Origin: Modestobacter italicus
Lineage (GTDB): Bacteria > Actinomycetota > Actinomycetes > Mycobacteriales > Geodermatophilaceae
NCBI RefSeq assembly: GCF_000306785.1
Contig: NC_017955.1
Coordinates: forward strand, 1,364,001-1,428,000
Length of the DNA: 64,000 nt
Direction of reading: 5' to 3'
The number at the start of each line of letters is the position of its first letter. Within the stretch, counting starts at the first letter, position 1. The notes beneath the pieces are model-generated. The model saw only the letters and a program-made list of their open reading frames with translations, was not told the DNA's origin and did no database searches. The translations under genes and the position numbers were made by a program. Below, piece after piece: positions 17,859-26,813 of this stretch.

Positions 17859-18677
17859 ATGACGACTGCAGCTGGGGCCGATGCGCCCATCGGGATCTTC
17901 GACTCCGGCGTCGGCGGGTTGACGGTGGCCCGCGCCGTCCTCGACCAGCTGCCGACCGAGCAGGTCCGCTACGTCGGTGACACCGCCCACGGCCCCTACG
18001 GCCCGCTGCCGATCGCCGAGGTCCGCCGGCACTCCCTGGCGGTGATGGACGACCTGGTCGCCGCCGGCGTCAAGATGCTCGTCGTCGCCTGCAACTCGGC
18101 CAGCGCCGCCTGCCTGCGGGACGCCCGGGAGCGCTACGACGTCCCGGTGGTCGAGGTCGTGCTGCCCGCCGTGCGCCGGGCCACCGCCGCCACCCGCAAC
18201 GGCCGGGTCGGGGTGATCGGCACCCAGGCGACGATCACCAGCGGCGCCTACGAGGACGCCTTCGCCGCCGCCCCGCAGATCACCGTCACCAGCGCCGCCT
18301 GCCCCAGCTTCGTGGACTTCGTCGAGCGCGGGGTCACCAGCGGCCGCCAGCTGGTCGGGCTCGCGCAGTCCTACCTCGACCCGCTGCTGGCCGCCGGGGT
18401 CGACACGGTCGTGCTCGGCTGCACGCACTACCCGCTGCTCACCGGCGTGCTGTCGCTGGTGCTGGGCGAGGAGGTGACCCTGGTGTCCAGCGCGGAGGAG
18501 ACGGCGAAGGACGTGTACCGCGTGCTCACCCGCACCGACCTGCTGCGCGACCCCGACGGGCCCCCGCCGGTGCACCGCTTCCTGGCCACCGGCGACCCCG
18601 AGCCGTTCGCCCGGCTCGGCCGCCGCTTCCTGGGCCCCGAGGTCGACGTGGTCACCCGGACCGGGGCCGCGGCGTGA
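17859..18677 (+). CDS. murI: Glutamate racemase
   Basis: Makes D-glutamate for peptidoglycan. 272 residues with [13 protein letters not shown], the catalytic cysteines C78 ([10 protein letters not shown]) and C188 ([10 protein letters not shown]), and [14 protein letters not shown] 17859 is chosen because [10 protein letters not shown] follows closely; a longer frame from 17826 exists but would overlap the HAD gene by 20 nt. TAGCCT lies 10 nt upstream. The next gene overlaps by 4 nt (GTGA). Confidence 0.95.
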   Translation: MTTAAGADAPIGIFDSGVGGLTVARAVLDQLPTEQVRYVGDTAHGPYGPLPIAEVRRHSLAVMDDLVAAGVKMLVVACNSASAACLRDARERYDVPVVEVVLPAVRRATAATRNGRVGVIGTQATITSGAYEDAFAAAPQITVTSAACPSFVDFVERGVTSGRQLVGLAQSYLDPLLAAGVDTVVLGCTHYPLLTGVLSLVLGEEVTLVSSAEETAKDVYRVLTRTDLLRDPDGPPPVHRFLATGDPEPFARLGRRFLGPEVDVVTRTGAAA

Positions 18678-19414
18678 GGCTGACCGTCATCGGCTGCGCG
18701 GGCAGCGCGCCCGGGCCGAGCTCGCCCGCGTCGTGCTACCTGGTGCAGCACGGGGAGTTCTGCCTCGTGCTCGACCTGGGCAACGGCGCCTTCGGCGCCC
18801 TGCAGGGGCTGATGGACCCGGCCGACGTCGACGCGGTCTACCTCAGCCACCTGCACGCCGACCACTGCTTGGACGCCGCCCCCTTCATCGTCTGGCACCG
18901 CTACTCCGGGCGCTCCGACGGCCGGGCGGTGCCGCTGTACGCCCCGGTCGGCGCCGACCGCCGGCTGGCGACCGCCTACGACCCCGCAGGCGCCCCCATC
19001 GACGACGTGTTCGACGTGACCCCGATCGGCCCGGGCAGCTGGACGCTCGGCCCGTTCGCGGTGACGACCGCACGCACCGCGCACCCCGTCGAGTGCTACG
19101 CCGTCCGGCTGACCGTCGGCGGGCGGTCGCTGGTCTACACCGGCGACACCGGCCCCAGCGACGCGGTGGTGGAACTGGCCCGTGGCGCCGACGTGCTGCT
19201 CGCCGAGGCCGCCTACCCGGAGGGTCCGGACCTCCCGCCGGGGCTGCACCTCACCGGCCGGCAGGCCGGGGAGCTGGCCGCGAAGGCCGGCGTGGGGCGG
19301 CTGCTGGTCACCCACGTGCCCGCCTGGGTCGACGCCGGGGCCCAGCTGGCGGCGGCCCGCGAGGTCTTCGCCGACGCCGAGCTCGCCCAGCACGCGATGG
19401 TCCACGACATCTGA
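18674..19414 (+). CDS. MBL-fold phosphodiesterase, Rv1339-like
   Basis: 246 residues with the metallo-beta-lactamase core: SHLHADHC (H59, H61, D63, H64), a later [12 protein letters not shown], and [15 protein letters not shown]. It sits right after murI like M. tuberculosis Rv1339, which has been described as an atypical cAMP phosphodiesterase. By position and motif this is the likely orthologue; the activity is inferred. GTG 18674 overlaps the murI stop. A hairpin repeat begins at its own stop. Confidence 0.82.
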   Translation: MRLTVIGCAGSAPGPSSPASCYLVQHGEFCLVLDLGNGAFGALQGLMDPADVDAVYLSHLHADHCLDAAPFIVWHRYSGRSDGRAVPLYAPVGADRRLATAYDPAGAPIDDVFDVTPIGPGSWTLGPFAVTTARTAHPVECYAVRLTVGGRSLVYTGDTGPSDAVVELARGADVLLAEAAYPEGPDLPPGLHLTGRQAGELAAKAGVGRLLVTHVPAWVDAGAQLAAAREVFADAELAQHAMVHDI

Positions 19415-19474
19415 CGAAGGACCCTCTCGCCCCCCACCGCTCGCACGCTCGCGGCGGGCCCCTGCGAGAGGGCC
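19415..19474 (+). repeat. Stop-anchored hairpin repeat, copy 3
   Basis: After TGA 19412-19414 comes CGAAGGACCCTCTCGC. The outer stem CCCTCTCGC pairs with GCGAGAGGG, ending near 19472; an inner arm CCCACCGC...GCGGCGGG encloses TCGCACGCTC. Base changes relative to copy 2 are matched on both sides of the outer stem (CTTGC/GCAAG against CTCGC/GCGAG), which argues that the paired structure matters. Confidence 0.75.
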
Positions 19475-19527
19475 GAGGCACGTGGCTGCAGGTTGCTCCG
19501 AGCACCGCTGCACGGCACGGTGGTCGG

Positions 19528-20484
19528 GTGGCCGCTGACGAGGAACGGGACGGCGTCCGGCTGACCAGCCTGGACTCGCCGCTGGGTGACGGGCTGGAGG
19601 TCACCAAGCGCGAGCTGGTCGACCACGTGGACGCCTTCGCCGACCGGCTGGTGCCGCTGCTGGCCGACCGGCCGCTGACGGTGAAGCGCGTGCGGCCGGG
19701 GGCGGCGCCGTTCATCCAGCGCGACGTGCCCAAGGGCGCCCCGGACTGGGTGCGGACCGTCGCCACCTGGTCCGACCGGGCCCGGCGCGAGGTGCACCAG
19801 GTGCTGGCCGACGACCGGCGCACACTCCTGTGGCTGGCCAACCAGCGGGCCGTGGAGTTCCATGTGCCGTTCAGCCGGGTGGGGGAGGAGCAGCCCACCG
19901 GTCTGGTGCTCGACCTCGACCCACCCGACGGCGCCGACTTCGACGTCGTCGTCCGCACCGCCCTGCTGTGCCGGCAGGCGCTGGCGGACGCCGGGCTGAC
20001 GGCCGCGGTGAAGACCAGCGGGTCGACCGGGGTGCACGTCGTCGTCCCGGTGCACGGCTCGTCGGCGGAGGACGTCGCGGCGGCCACCCGCGCCCTGGCC
20101 GCGCGCACCGAACGGCTGGACCCCGACCTCGCCACCACGGTCTACGTCGTCGCCGAGCGGGGGGAGCGGGTGTTCGTCGACTCGACCCGCTCGGGGCGGG
20201 GCACGATCGCCGCCGCGTACAGCCCGCGGGTGCGGCCGGGCCTGCCGGTGTCCGCGCCGGTGAGCTGGGCGGACCTCGCCGACGTCCGCCCCGGTGACGT
20301 CACGGTGCGGACGGCGGCCGGGCGGTTCGGCGACGCCGATCCGTGGGCGGCGGCGCTGCCCGAGCCGCAGGAGCTGCCCGCGGACCTGGTGGCCGAGGGG
20401 CACACCATCCCGATCGCCCGCGTCCAGGCGATGCACGAGGGCAAGCGGCGCGCCCGGGCGCGGGCGGCGGAGGACGCAGGCTGA
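19528..20484 (+). CDS. LigD-type polymerase (PolDom/PrimPol) domain protein
   Basis: 318 residues forming a free-standing NHEJ-type polymerase: LTSLDSPLGDGLEVTKRELVDH... the catalytic LVLDLDPPDGADFD (metal Asp pair), KTSGSTGVHVVVPV (nucleotide site) and RVFVDSTRSGRGTIAAAYSPR. No ligase or nuclease domain is fused, and no Ku or ATP-dependent ligase gene is in the window. Many actinobacteria carry such stand-alone PolDom proteins; they add ribo- or deoxynucleotides at breaks. GTG 19528 has CACGGT 6 nt before it (leaderless type). The DNA-repair role is inferred from the family. Confidence 0.85.
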   Translation: MAADEERDGVRLTSLDSPLGDGLEVTKRELVDHVDAFADRLVPLLADRPLTVKRVRPGAAPFIQRDVPKGAPDWVRTVATWSDRARREVHQVLADDRRTLLWLANQRAVEFHVPFSRVGEEQPTGLVLDLDPPDGADFDVVVRTALLCRQALADAGLTAAVKTSGSTGVHVVVPVHGSSAEDVAAATRALAARTERLDPDLATTVYVVAERGERVFVDSTRSGRGTIAAAYSPRVRPGLPVSAPVSWADLADVRPGDVTVRTAAGRFGDADPWAAALPEPQELPADLVAEGHTIPIARVQAMHEGKRRARARAAEDAG

Positions 20485-20598
20485 GCACCTAGCACGGCCG
20501 GTGCCCGGGTGCCGACCCTCGTCCCCAGGTCGAGGCCCCATCCACAGGCACGTCCCGCCACCCCGGTCGTGTCGGTGCCGCCCGGCAGCGTCCCGGTC

Positions 20599-21108
20599 AT
20601 GACGGACCCGCAGACGACGGCCTGGCTCGACCAGGAGGACACCCACCTCGCCCAGCTCATCCGCGCCCACCAGTGGGCGGTGCAGTACGTCGTCCCCGGC
20701 GGCTGCGCCGAGTGCGACGACCCGTGCGACGACGAAGGCGGGCCGCCGTTCGGCTACACCGTGGGCCTGTTCGGGCTCGGGCACCCCGAGCTGGTGGTGG
20801 TCGGGCTGGGGCATGGCAACACCCACGCGATCCTGCAGCGTGTGGCGGCGCTCGTCGCCGGTGGCCGCGACCTGGTGCCCGGAGAGCTGCTCACCTTCCC
20901 CGACCGGCCCGACGGGCTCGTCGTGGAGGAGCTGCCCGACCCCGGGGAGGTGCTGTTCGTGGCCAACCGGCATTATCGGCGACCCGACGAGCACTCGGTG
21001 CCCGCGTACCAGCTCGCCTGGCAGCACCGCGACGGCACCTTCCCCTGGGACCCGGGCTACCCGTGCGGCCCGGAGTGCCAGCCCCGGCCCGGCACATGGC
21101 GCGCATGA
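20599..21108 (+). CDS. DUF4262 domain-containing protein
   Basis: 169 residues. Family-like features: [36 protein letters not shown] and [27 protein letters not shown] Cys-rich insert [13 protein letters not shown] (about 35-47) plus [10 protein letters not shown] near the C-terminus could bind a metal; I cannot say whether the family usually has it. ATG 20599 is chosen because the upstream extension is Pro-rich and lacks homology to the domain. Function unknown. Confidence 0.75.
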   Translation: MTDPQTTAWLDQEDTHLAQLIRAHQWAVQYVVPGGCAECDDPCDDEGGPPFGYTVGLFGLGHPELVVVGLGHGNTHAILQRVAALVAGGRDLVPGELLTFPDRPDGLVVEELPDPGEVLFVANRHYRRPDEHSVPAYQLAWQHRDGTFPWDPGYPCGPECQPRPGTWRA

Positions 21109-21177
21109 GCGGGGCTGTCGCCGCAGCGCCGACGGGGCCACCATGGGCGGCGGCGGGGGCCACACCGAGGAGGCTGC

Positions 21178-21681
21178 ATGGCCGAGATCCGCACCGGGCG
21201 CTACGGCGCCGAGATCGACGGGGACTTCGTCGTCTTCCTGATCGGGGCCCGGTTGAACAAGCCGCGGCACCTGCTGGCCAGCGTCCGCGACCTCGGCGGT
21301 CGGCGGCGCGGGATGCAGGCGATGCTCGCCGAGCTGATGGCGCACCCCGAGAAGGGGCTGCTCGGGTACCGGATGGGGTTCCCGGTGATCGTCCAGTACT
21401 GGCGGAGCTTCGAGCAGCTGGAGGCCTTCGCCCGCGACCCCGGCGACCTGCACCGGCCGACCTGGGTGGAGTGGTTCAAGCGCGATCCCCGCGGCCGGAC
21501 CGGGATCTGGCACGAGACGTTCCTCGTCCGCGCCGGCGAGTACGAGGCGATCTACGACAGCGTCCCGGAGGCGGGCCTGGCCGCCGCCGGTCGAGCCGCC
21601 CCGCTCGCCGGCCGGAGCTCGGCCCGGATCCGGTTGCGGGGCGAGCAGGTCGCGGAGAGCGGCGGCGCACCGGCGTCCTGA
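21178..21681 (+). CDS. DUF4188 domain-containing protein
   Basis: 167 residues. The start AEIRTGRYGAEIDGDFVVFLIGARLNKP, then LLGYRMGFPVIVQYWRSFEQLEAFARDPGDLHRPTW and GIWHETFLVRAGEYEAIYDSVP, is the characteristic DUF4188 pattern (ferredoxin-like dimeric alpha/beta barrel, sometimes annotated as monooxygenase-like or phenylacetaldoxime-dehydratase-like). Enzyme activity is not shown. ATG 21178 has GAGGAGG 5 nt upstream. It ends before a strong terminator hairpin. Confidence 0.82.
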   Translation: MAEIRTGRYGAEIDGDFVVFLIGARLNKPRHLLASVRDLGGRRRGMQAMLAELMAHPEKGLLGYRMGFPVIVQYWRSFEQLEAFARDPGDLHRPTWVEWFKRDPRGRTGIWHETFLVRAGEYEAIYDSVPEAGLAAAGRAAPLAGRSSARIRLRGEQVAESGGAPAS

Positions 21682-21706
21682 CCGCCGGGTCAGCCGCCGC
21701 CCTCTC

Positions 21707-21743
21707 CACCTCCCCCTCCGGTCGTCTCCCGGAGGGGGAGGTG
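21707..21743. terminator. Bidirectional hairpin terminator
   Basis: CACCTCCCCCTCCGG (21707-21721) and its exact complement (21729-21743) form a 15-bp stem with the 7-base loop TCGTCTC. It lies between the stops of the DUF4188 gene and the convergent gnd gene. Confidence 0.85.
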
Positions 21744-21761
21744 GGAGCAGGTCGCGTCCCG

Positions 21762-23198
21762 TCAGGCGCTGATCTCCCGGCCGTCCTCGCCCCACATGGT
21801 GTGGAACGCGCCGTCCTTGTCGGTGCGCCGGTAGGTGTGCGCCCCGAAGAGGTCGCGCAGCCCCTGGATCAGCGCGGCCGGGAGCCGCTCGGCCCGCAGC
21901 CCGTCGTAGTAGGCCAGCGCGCTGGCGAAGCCGGGCGCCGGGACGCCGTGCCGGGCCGCGCCGGCGACCACCTGGCGCCACCCCTCCTGGCCCTCGCTCA
22001 CCGCGCCGCGGAAGTAGTCGTTGGTCAGCAGCGTCGTCACGTCGGGCTCGTCGGTGAAGACCTGGGCGATCCGGTCGAGGAACTTCGCCCGGATGATGCA
22101 GCCGCCGCGCCAGATCCGGGCCAGCGCGGCCCGGTCGATGTCCCAGCCGTACTGGTCGGCGCCCTGGGTGATCTGGTCGAACCCCTGCGCGTAGGCCACG
22201 ACCTTGGAGGCGTAGAGCGCCTGGCGCACCGACTCGATGAACGCCTCGCGGTCCTCCACCTGCTCGTCCCACTCCCGGCCCGGCCCCGGCAGCACCGCCT
22301 GCGCCGCGCTCCGCTGCTCGCGGTGGCCGGACAGCGCGCGGGCGAAGACCGCCTCGGCGATGCCGCTCACCGGCACGCCCAGGTCCAGCGCGGACTGCAC
22401 GGTCCAGCGGCCGGTGCCCTTCTGCTCGGCCTCGTCGACCACGACGTCGACGAACGGCCGGCCGGTCTCGGCGTCGGTGTGCCGGAGCACCTGGGCGGTG
22501 ATCTCGATGAGGTAGCTGTCCAGGTCGCCCTCGTTCCAGCTGGCGAAGACGTCGCCGATCTCGGCGGGGGTGAGCTCCAGCCCCTGCCGCAGCAGGTCGT
22601 AGGCCTCGGCGATCAGCTGCATGTCGGCGTACTCGATGCCGTTGTGCACCATCTTCACGAAGTGCCCGGCCCCGCTGGCCCCGACGTGGGTGCAGCACGG
22701 CTCGCCGTCGACGACCGCGGCGATCGACTCCAGCAGCGGGCCGACCAGTTTGTACGCCTCCTTCGACCCGCCCGGCATGATGCTCGGCCCGTTCAGCGCG
22801 CCCTCCTCACCGCCGCTGATCCCGGTGCCGACGAAGTGCAGGCCCTGGGCGGTGAGCGCGTCGGTGCGCCGGATGGTGTCGGTGAAGCGCGCGTTGCCGC
22901 CGTCCATCAGCACGTCGCCCTCCTCCAGGAGCGGGGCGATCTCGTCGATGACCGCGTCGGTCGCGGCACCGGCCTGCACCATGATGATGATCTTGCGCGG
23001 CCGCTGCAGCGCGGCGACGAACTCCTCCACCGTCCCGGTCGGCACGAAGTCGCCCTCGCTGCCGTGCTGCTCGACGAGGGCGTCGGTGCGCCCCCTGCTG
23101 CGGTTGTGCAGCACCACCTGGTGGCCGTGCCGGGCGAGGTTGCGGGCGAGGTTGGCGCCCATGACCGCGAGTCCGGTGACGCCGATCTGATCACTCAT
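21762..23198 (-). CDS. gnd: 6-phosphogluconate dehydrogenase, decarboxylating
   Basis: Oxidative pentose-phosphate step, 6-phosphogluconate to ribulose 5-phosphate plus CO2 and NAD(P)H. 478 residues, the long dimeric type. GVTGLAVMGANLARNLA is the dinucleotide fold, HNRS follows beta-2 (favouring NADP), GISGGEEGALNGPSIMPGG is the substrate loop, and GAGHFVKMVHNGIEY contains the catalytic Lys and the His. The C-terminal tail is complete. ATG 23198 follows a short gap after bcp on the same strand. A gluconokinase gene lies at 52448. Confidence 0.96.
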   Translation of the reverse strand: MSDQIGVTGLAVMGANLARNLARHGHQVVLHNRSRGRTDALVEQHGSEGDFVPTGTVEEFVAALQRPRKIIIMVQAGAATDAVIDEIAPLLEEGDVLMDGGNARFTDTIRRTDALTAQGLHFVGTGISGGEEGALNGPSIMPGGSKEAYKLVGPLLESIAAVVDGEPCCTHVGASGAGHFVKMVHNGIEYADMQLIAEAYDLLRQGLELTPAEIGDVFASWNEGDLDSYLIEITAQVLRHTDAETGRPFVDVVVDEAEQKGTGRWTVQSALDLGVPVSGIAEAVFARALSGHREQRSAAQAVLPGPGREWDEQVEDREAFIESVRQALYASKVVAYAQGFDQITQGADQYGWDIDRAALARIWRGGCIIRAKFLDRIAQVFTDEPDVTTLLTNDYFRGAVSEGQEGWRQVVAGAARHGVPAPGFASALAYYDGLRAERLPAALIQGLRDLFGAHTYRRTDKDGAFHTMWGEDGREISA

Positions 23199-23261
23199 GC
23201 CACGACCCTGCCCGATCGGGCGAGCCGCTGCCAGGCCCTGCCGGTCCCAGGGCCGGCCCTC

Positions 23262-23759
23262 CTAGAGGCCGAGGTCCCGGCGGAGCTTGGCGACGTGCCC
23301 GGTGGCCTTGACGTTGTAGGCGGCCTTCTCCACCCGGCCCTCGCCGTCGATGACGAAGGTCGAGCGGATCACCCCGACCACCTCCTTGCCGTACAGCTTC
23401 TTCGGGCCGTAGGCGCCGTAGGCCGTGAGCACCTGCTTGTCCTCGTCGGAGACCAGGGTGATCGACAGCTGCTCCTGCTCCCGGAACCTGTGCAGCTTCT
23501 CGGGGGCGTCGGGGGAGATGCCGATGATGTCCAGCCCGGCCTCGGCCAGGTCGCCGGCGGCGGCGGTGAAGTCGATCGCCTGCGTGGTGCAGCCGGGCGT
23601 CAGCGCCGCCGGGTAGCAGTAGACGACGACCCGCCGGCCCCGGTGGTCGGCCAGCGACACCGGCCTGCCGTCGGCGTCGGGCAGGGTGAACGGCGGGGCC
23701 GGGTCACCGGGGGCGAGGCGGACGGGCGCCGTGTTGATGCCGCTGTCGGTCTCGGTCAT
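23262..23759 (-). CDS. bcp: Thiol peroxidase, Bcp-type peroxiredoxin
   Basis: 165 residues, thioredoxin fold; reduces hydroperoxides. The peroxidatic Cys is in YPAALTPGCTTQAIDF. The common motif is YPKDDTPGCT; the KDD positions here are AAL, while TPGCT is intact. No resolving Cys is visible five residues later (position is Ile-Asp-Phe), so it would work as a 1-Cys type or resolve elsewhere. VIDGEGRVEKAAYNVKATGH is the typical C-terminal part. Upstream of gnd on the same strand with a 63 nt gap. Confidence 0.92.
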   Translation of the reverse strand: MTETDSGINTAPVRLAPGDPAPPFTLPDADGRPVSLADHRGRRVVVYCYPAALTPGCTTQAIDFTAAAGDLAEAGLDIIGISPDAPEKLHRFREQEQLSITLVSDEDKQVLTAYGAYGPKKLYGKEVVGVIRSTFVIDGEGRVEKAAYNVKATGHVAKLRRDLGL

Positions 23760-23806
23760 GACCGCATGGTCCTACACCCCGGCGGCGGTGCCCAACCCGG
23801 GCGGGA

Positions 23807-24211
23807 TCACCCGCGCAGGAAGGTGAACCGCACGTGCCGGGACGGGTTGTCGACGTTGGTGTCGACGAAGCAGATCCGCTGCCAGGCGCCCAGGGTCAGC
23901 CGCCCCTCCAGCACCGGCACGCTGGCGTGCGGCGGCACGAAGGCCGGCAGCACATGGTCCCGCCCGTGCCCGGCCGCCCCGTGCCGGTGCCGCCAACGGC
24001 CGTCGCGGGGCAGCAGCACGTCGAGCTGGGCGAGCAGGTCGTCGTCGCTGCCCGCGCCGGTCTCGATGACCGCGATGCCGGCCGTGGCGTGCGGCACGAA
24101 CACCTGGAACAGGCCGTCGCCCTCGCTGCGGACGAACTCCGCGCACTCGTCGGTCAGGTCGACGATCGAGGGGACTCCTCCGGTGCGGACCGCACGCAGC
24201 TCCGAACGCAT
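23807..24211 (-). CDS. YjbQ/UPF0047 family protein
   Basis: 134 residues from ATG 24211. Family hallmarks: [74 protein letters not shown]. Three conserved His and the C-terminal Asp suggest the metal pocket of this family. Some members have weak thiamine-phosphate synthase activity; the cellular role is unclear. It is divergent from rph with a 38 nt gap. A frame continues upstream to 24247 but would overlap the rph promoter. Confidence 0.9.
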   Translation of the reverse strand: MRSELRAVRTGGVPSIVDLTDECAEFVRSEGDGLFQVFVPHATAGIAVIETGAGSDDDLLAQLDVLLPRDGRWRHRHGAAGHGRDHVLPAFVPPHASVPVLEGRLTLGAWQRICFVDTNVDNPSRHVRFTFLRG

Positions 24212-24249
24212 GGCAGGAGCCTCGCAGAGCCGCACTACTGTCGGCACCC

Positions 24250-24972
24250 GTGACCCGCCCCGACGGCCGCGCGGCCGACCAGCTCCGCCCGGTGACCATC
24301 ACCCGCAACTGGCTCGACCACGCCGAGGGCTCGGTGCTCGTCGAGTTCGGCCGCACCCGCGTGCTGTGCGCGGCCAGCGTCACCGAGGGCGTGCCGCGCT
24401 GGCGGCGGGGCTCGGGGCTGGGCTGGGTCACCGCCGAGTACTCGATGCTGCCCCGGGCCACCCACACCCGCAGCGACCGCGAGTCGGTCAAGGGGAAGAT
24501 CGGCGGCCGCACCCACGAGATCAGCCGGCTGATCGGCCGGTCGCTGCGCGCCTCCATCGACCTGGCCGCGCTGGGCGAGAACAGCATCGCGCTGGACTGC
24601 GACGTGCTGCAGGCCGACGGCGGCACCCGCACCGCGGCCATCACCGGCGCCTACGTCGCGCTGGCCGACGCGGTGGGCTGGCTCGACGCCCGCGGCAAGC
24701 TGGCCCGGCCCACCGCGATCGCCCAGTCGGTCGCCGCGGTCAGCGTCGGGGTCGTCGACGGCGAGCCCCGGCTGGACCTCGCCTACGAGGAGGACGTCAA
24801 GGCCGGCACCGACATGAACGTCGTCTGCACCGGGGCCGGCGACTTCGTCGAGGTGCAGGGCACGGCGGAGGGCGCCGTCTTCGACCGGGCGACCCTCGAC
24901 CAGCTGCTGGACCTCGCCGTCACCGGCTGCACCGCGCTGACCCGGCTGCAGCAGCAGGCGCTGTCGGCATGA
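24250..24972 (+). CDS. rph: Ribonuclease PH
   Basis: 3'-to-5' phosphorolytic trimming of tRNA 3' ends. 240 residues: [65 protein letters not shown] (phosphate and RNA binding Arg) and [24 protein letters not shown] with the catalytic Asp. GTG 24250 lies 8 nt after TACTGT, a leaderless pattern. It overlaps rdgB by 4 nt (ATGA), the conserved actinobacterial pair. Confidence 0.97.
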   Translation: MTRPDGRAADQLRPVTITRNWLDHAEGSVLVEFGRTRVLCAASVTEGVPRWRRGSGLGWVTAEYSMLPRATHTRSDRESVKGKIGGRTHEISRLIGRSLRASIDLAALGENSIALDCDVLQADGGTRTAAITGAYVALADAVGWLDARGKLARPTAIAQSVAAVSVGVVDGEPRLDLAYEEDVKAGTDMNVVCTGAGDFVEVQGTAEGAVFDRATLDQLLDLAVTGCTALTRLQQQALSA

Positions 24973-25592
24973 CCCGGCTGCTGCTGGCCACCCGCAACGC
25001 CGGCAAGGTGGCCGAGCTCCAGCGGCTGCTGGCCAGCGCCGTCCCCGGCGTGGAGGTGATCGGCCCGCGCGACGTGCCCGAGTACCCCGAGGCACCCGAG
25101 ACCGGCGCGACCTTCGAGGAGAACGCGCTGCTCAAGGCCCGGGAGGCGGTGCGGTACACCGGCCTGCCGGCCGTCGCCGACGACTCCGGCCTCACCGTCG
25201 ACGCGCTCAACGGCATGCCCGGCATCTTCTCGGCGCGCTGGTCGGGCCGGCACGGGGACGACGACGCGAACACCGCCCTGCTGCTGGGACAGCTCCGCGA
25301 CGTCCCGGACGAGCGCCGCGGCGGCGGGTTCGTCTGCGCCGCGGCGCTGGTGACGCCGGAGGGGGTCGAGCACGTGCTGCGGGCCGAGTGGCGCGGCGCC
25401 GTGCTGCGGGAGAGCCGGGGCAGCCACGGCTTCGGCTACGACCCGGTGTTCCTGCCCGCCGGGTCGGCGCGCACCGCGGCCGAGATGGAGCCCGCGGAGA
25501 AGGACGCGGTCAGCCACCGCGGCCAGGCGTTCACCGCACTGCTGCCCGTGGTCGCCGAGGTGCTCGGCGGGACGGCGGCCGCCGGTGGCTGA
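24969..25592 (+). CDS. rdgB: XTP/dITP diphosphatase (RdgB/HAM1)
   Basis: Removes non-canonical purine triphosphates from the pool. 207 residues: [13 protein letters not shown] (substrate Asn and Lys), [40 protein letters not shown] and [11 protein letters not shown] with SHRGQAF near the end. ATG 24969 overlaps the rph stop. Directly followed, with an 8 nt overlap, by a small unknown gene. Confidence 0.95.
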   Translation: MTRLLLATRNAGKVAELQRLLASAVPGVEVIGPRDVPEYPEAPETGATFEENALLKAREAVRYTGLPAVADDSGLTVDALNGMPGIFSARWSGRHGDDDANTALLLGQLRDVPDERRGGGFVCAAALVTPEGVEHVLRAEWRGAVLRESRGSHGFGYDPVFLPAGSARTAAEMEPAEKDAVSHRGQAFTALLPVVAEVLGGTAAAGG

Positions 25593-25848
25593 CCTGGAGG
25601 CGCTGCGCCGGTTCGGGCTGGTGCTGGAGATGGCCGAGGCGGCCGGTGACGGCGACTGGCGGGCCTGGACCACGGTGTTCGCCGGCCTCGACCAGGACAC
25701 CCGCGCCGACGTCGTCCGGCACGCCTCGCTGGTGATCGCGATGCTCTGCGAGCGCGAGGCGGAGCGCCGCGGGATCACCCGCGACCAGTTCATGGCCCAG
25801 TTCCGCGCCGAGGCGATGCAGGGCTGGGCGGACGACGACCTGGACTGA
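25585..25848 (+). CDS. Small helical protein of unknown function
   Basis: 87 residues, GTG 25585 inside the end of rdgB (8 nt overlap). The sequence is regular and helical: LEALRRFGLVLEMAEAAGDGDWRAWTTVFAGLDQ... HASLVIAMLCEREAERRGITRDQFMAQFRAEAM, with an acidic tail. I do not recognise a family. Codon usage matches its neighbours, and translational coupling to rdgB is likely. Confidence 0.7.
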   Translation: MADLEALRRFGLVLEMAEAAGDGDWRAWTTVFAGLDQDTRADVVRHASLVIAMLCEREAERRGITRDQFMAQFRAEAMQGWADDDLD

Positions 25849-25890
25849 CCCGACGCGCGACCGGGCGTCCGGCCGGGCACAGTGGACCGC

Positions 25891-26811
25891 GTGCAGGTCT
25901 CCGTGGACGACGTCCGGGTGCTGCGGTTCGACGACGGGACGCCGGTGACCGCGGCGTCGGCCGTCGCCCCGCTCGGCGGGGGCTGGCTGGTCGCGCAGGA
26001 CGACTCGACCGCGGCCGCCTGGCAGCGCGCCGGCCGGATCGACCCGCTGCGGCTGCTGCCGCCCGTGGAGGGCCACGACCGGTTCACCGAGGCGGCCGGG
26101 ACCAAGCGCCTCAAGCCCGACCTCGAGGTCGCCTGCCCGACCGACGTCGACGGGCGGCCGGCGGTCCTGCTGCTGGGGTCCGGCTCCACCGGGCGGCGGA
26201 TGCGCGGGGTGCTCGTCGAGCTGGCCGACGGCCGGCCGGTCGTCTCCGTCGCCGACCTCGGCCCGCTCTACGCGCGCGTCGCCGACCGGCTGGGCCTCCC
26301 GCTCGACCAGCTCAACCTCGAGGGGGCCGCCCGCACCGGGACGACGCTGCGCTGGTTCCAGCGCGGCAACCTCGCCGCCGGGGTGCCCTCAGCGAGCGTC
26401 GACGTGCCCGTCGCCGCGCTGGTCGAGGTCCTCCTCGGCCGGGCGCAGCCGGACGCGGTGGCCGTCGCCGACCCGCGGACGTACGACCTCGGCGAGGTCG
26501 GCGGCGTCGGGCTGGCCGTCACCGACGCCGTCGCGCTGCCCGACGGCCGGCTGCTGCTCAGCGCCGCCGCCGAGGACACCCCGAACGCCGTCGACGACGG
26601 GCCGGTGGTGGCCACCGCCCTGGTGCTCGTCGACGACGCGCAGGTGGTGGCCGTCGCCCCGGTGCCGGAGGTCGACGGCCGGGTGCAGAAGGTCGAGGGC
26701 CTGGCGATGCGCCGGGTCGGCGACGGGTCGGTGCAGCTGCTGGCGGTCGTGGACGCCGACGACCCCGGGGCGCCGTCGGTCCAGCTGGACCTGCGCGTCG
26801 TCCTGGGCTGA
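25891..26811 (+). CDS. Uncharacterised protein with repeated beta-strand pattern
   Basis: 306 residues. Repeating short hydrophobic strands separated by Gly/Asp turns (GGGWLVAQDD, AVLLLGSGSTGRRM, GVGLAVTDAVALPDGRLLLSAAAED, ALVLVDDAQVVAVAPV, KVEGLAMRR) suggest a beta-propeller-like fold. No catalytic motif or signal peptide is seen, so it is probably cytoplasmic. I do not assign a family with certainty. GTG 25891 has CACAGT 7 nt before it; GTG 25882 is the alternative. Its 3' end is only 2 nt from the stop of the convergent methyltransferase gene. Confidence 0.75.
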   Translation: MQVSVDDVRVLRFDDGTPVTAASAVAPLGGGWLVAQDDSTAAAWQRAGRIDPLRLLPPVEGHDRFTEAAGTKRLKPDLEVACPTDVDGRPAVLLLGSGSTGRRMRGVLVELADGRPVVSVADLGPLYARVADRLGLPLDQLNLEGAARTGTTLRWFQRGNLAAGVPSASVDVPVAALVEVLLGRAQPDAVAVADPRTYDLGEVGGVGLAVTDAVALPDGRLLLSAAAEDTPNAVDDGPVVATALVLVDDAQVVAVAPVPEVDGRVQKVEGLAMRRVGDGSVQLLAVVDADDPGAPSVQLDLRVVLG

Positions 26812-26813
26812 GC

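Noticed and set aside
20673..25592. Very long plus-strand frame (1639 codons)
   Set aside because: Only its last 207 codons (rdgB, from 24969) have family character; the rest is antisense to gnd, bcp and yjbQ.
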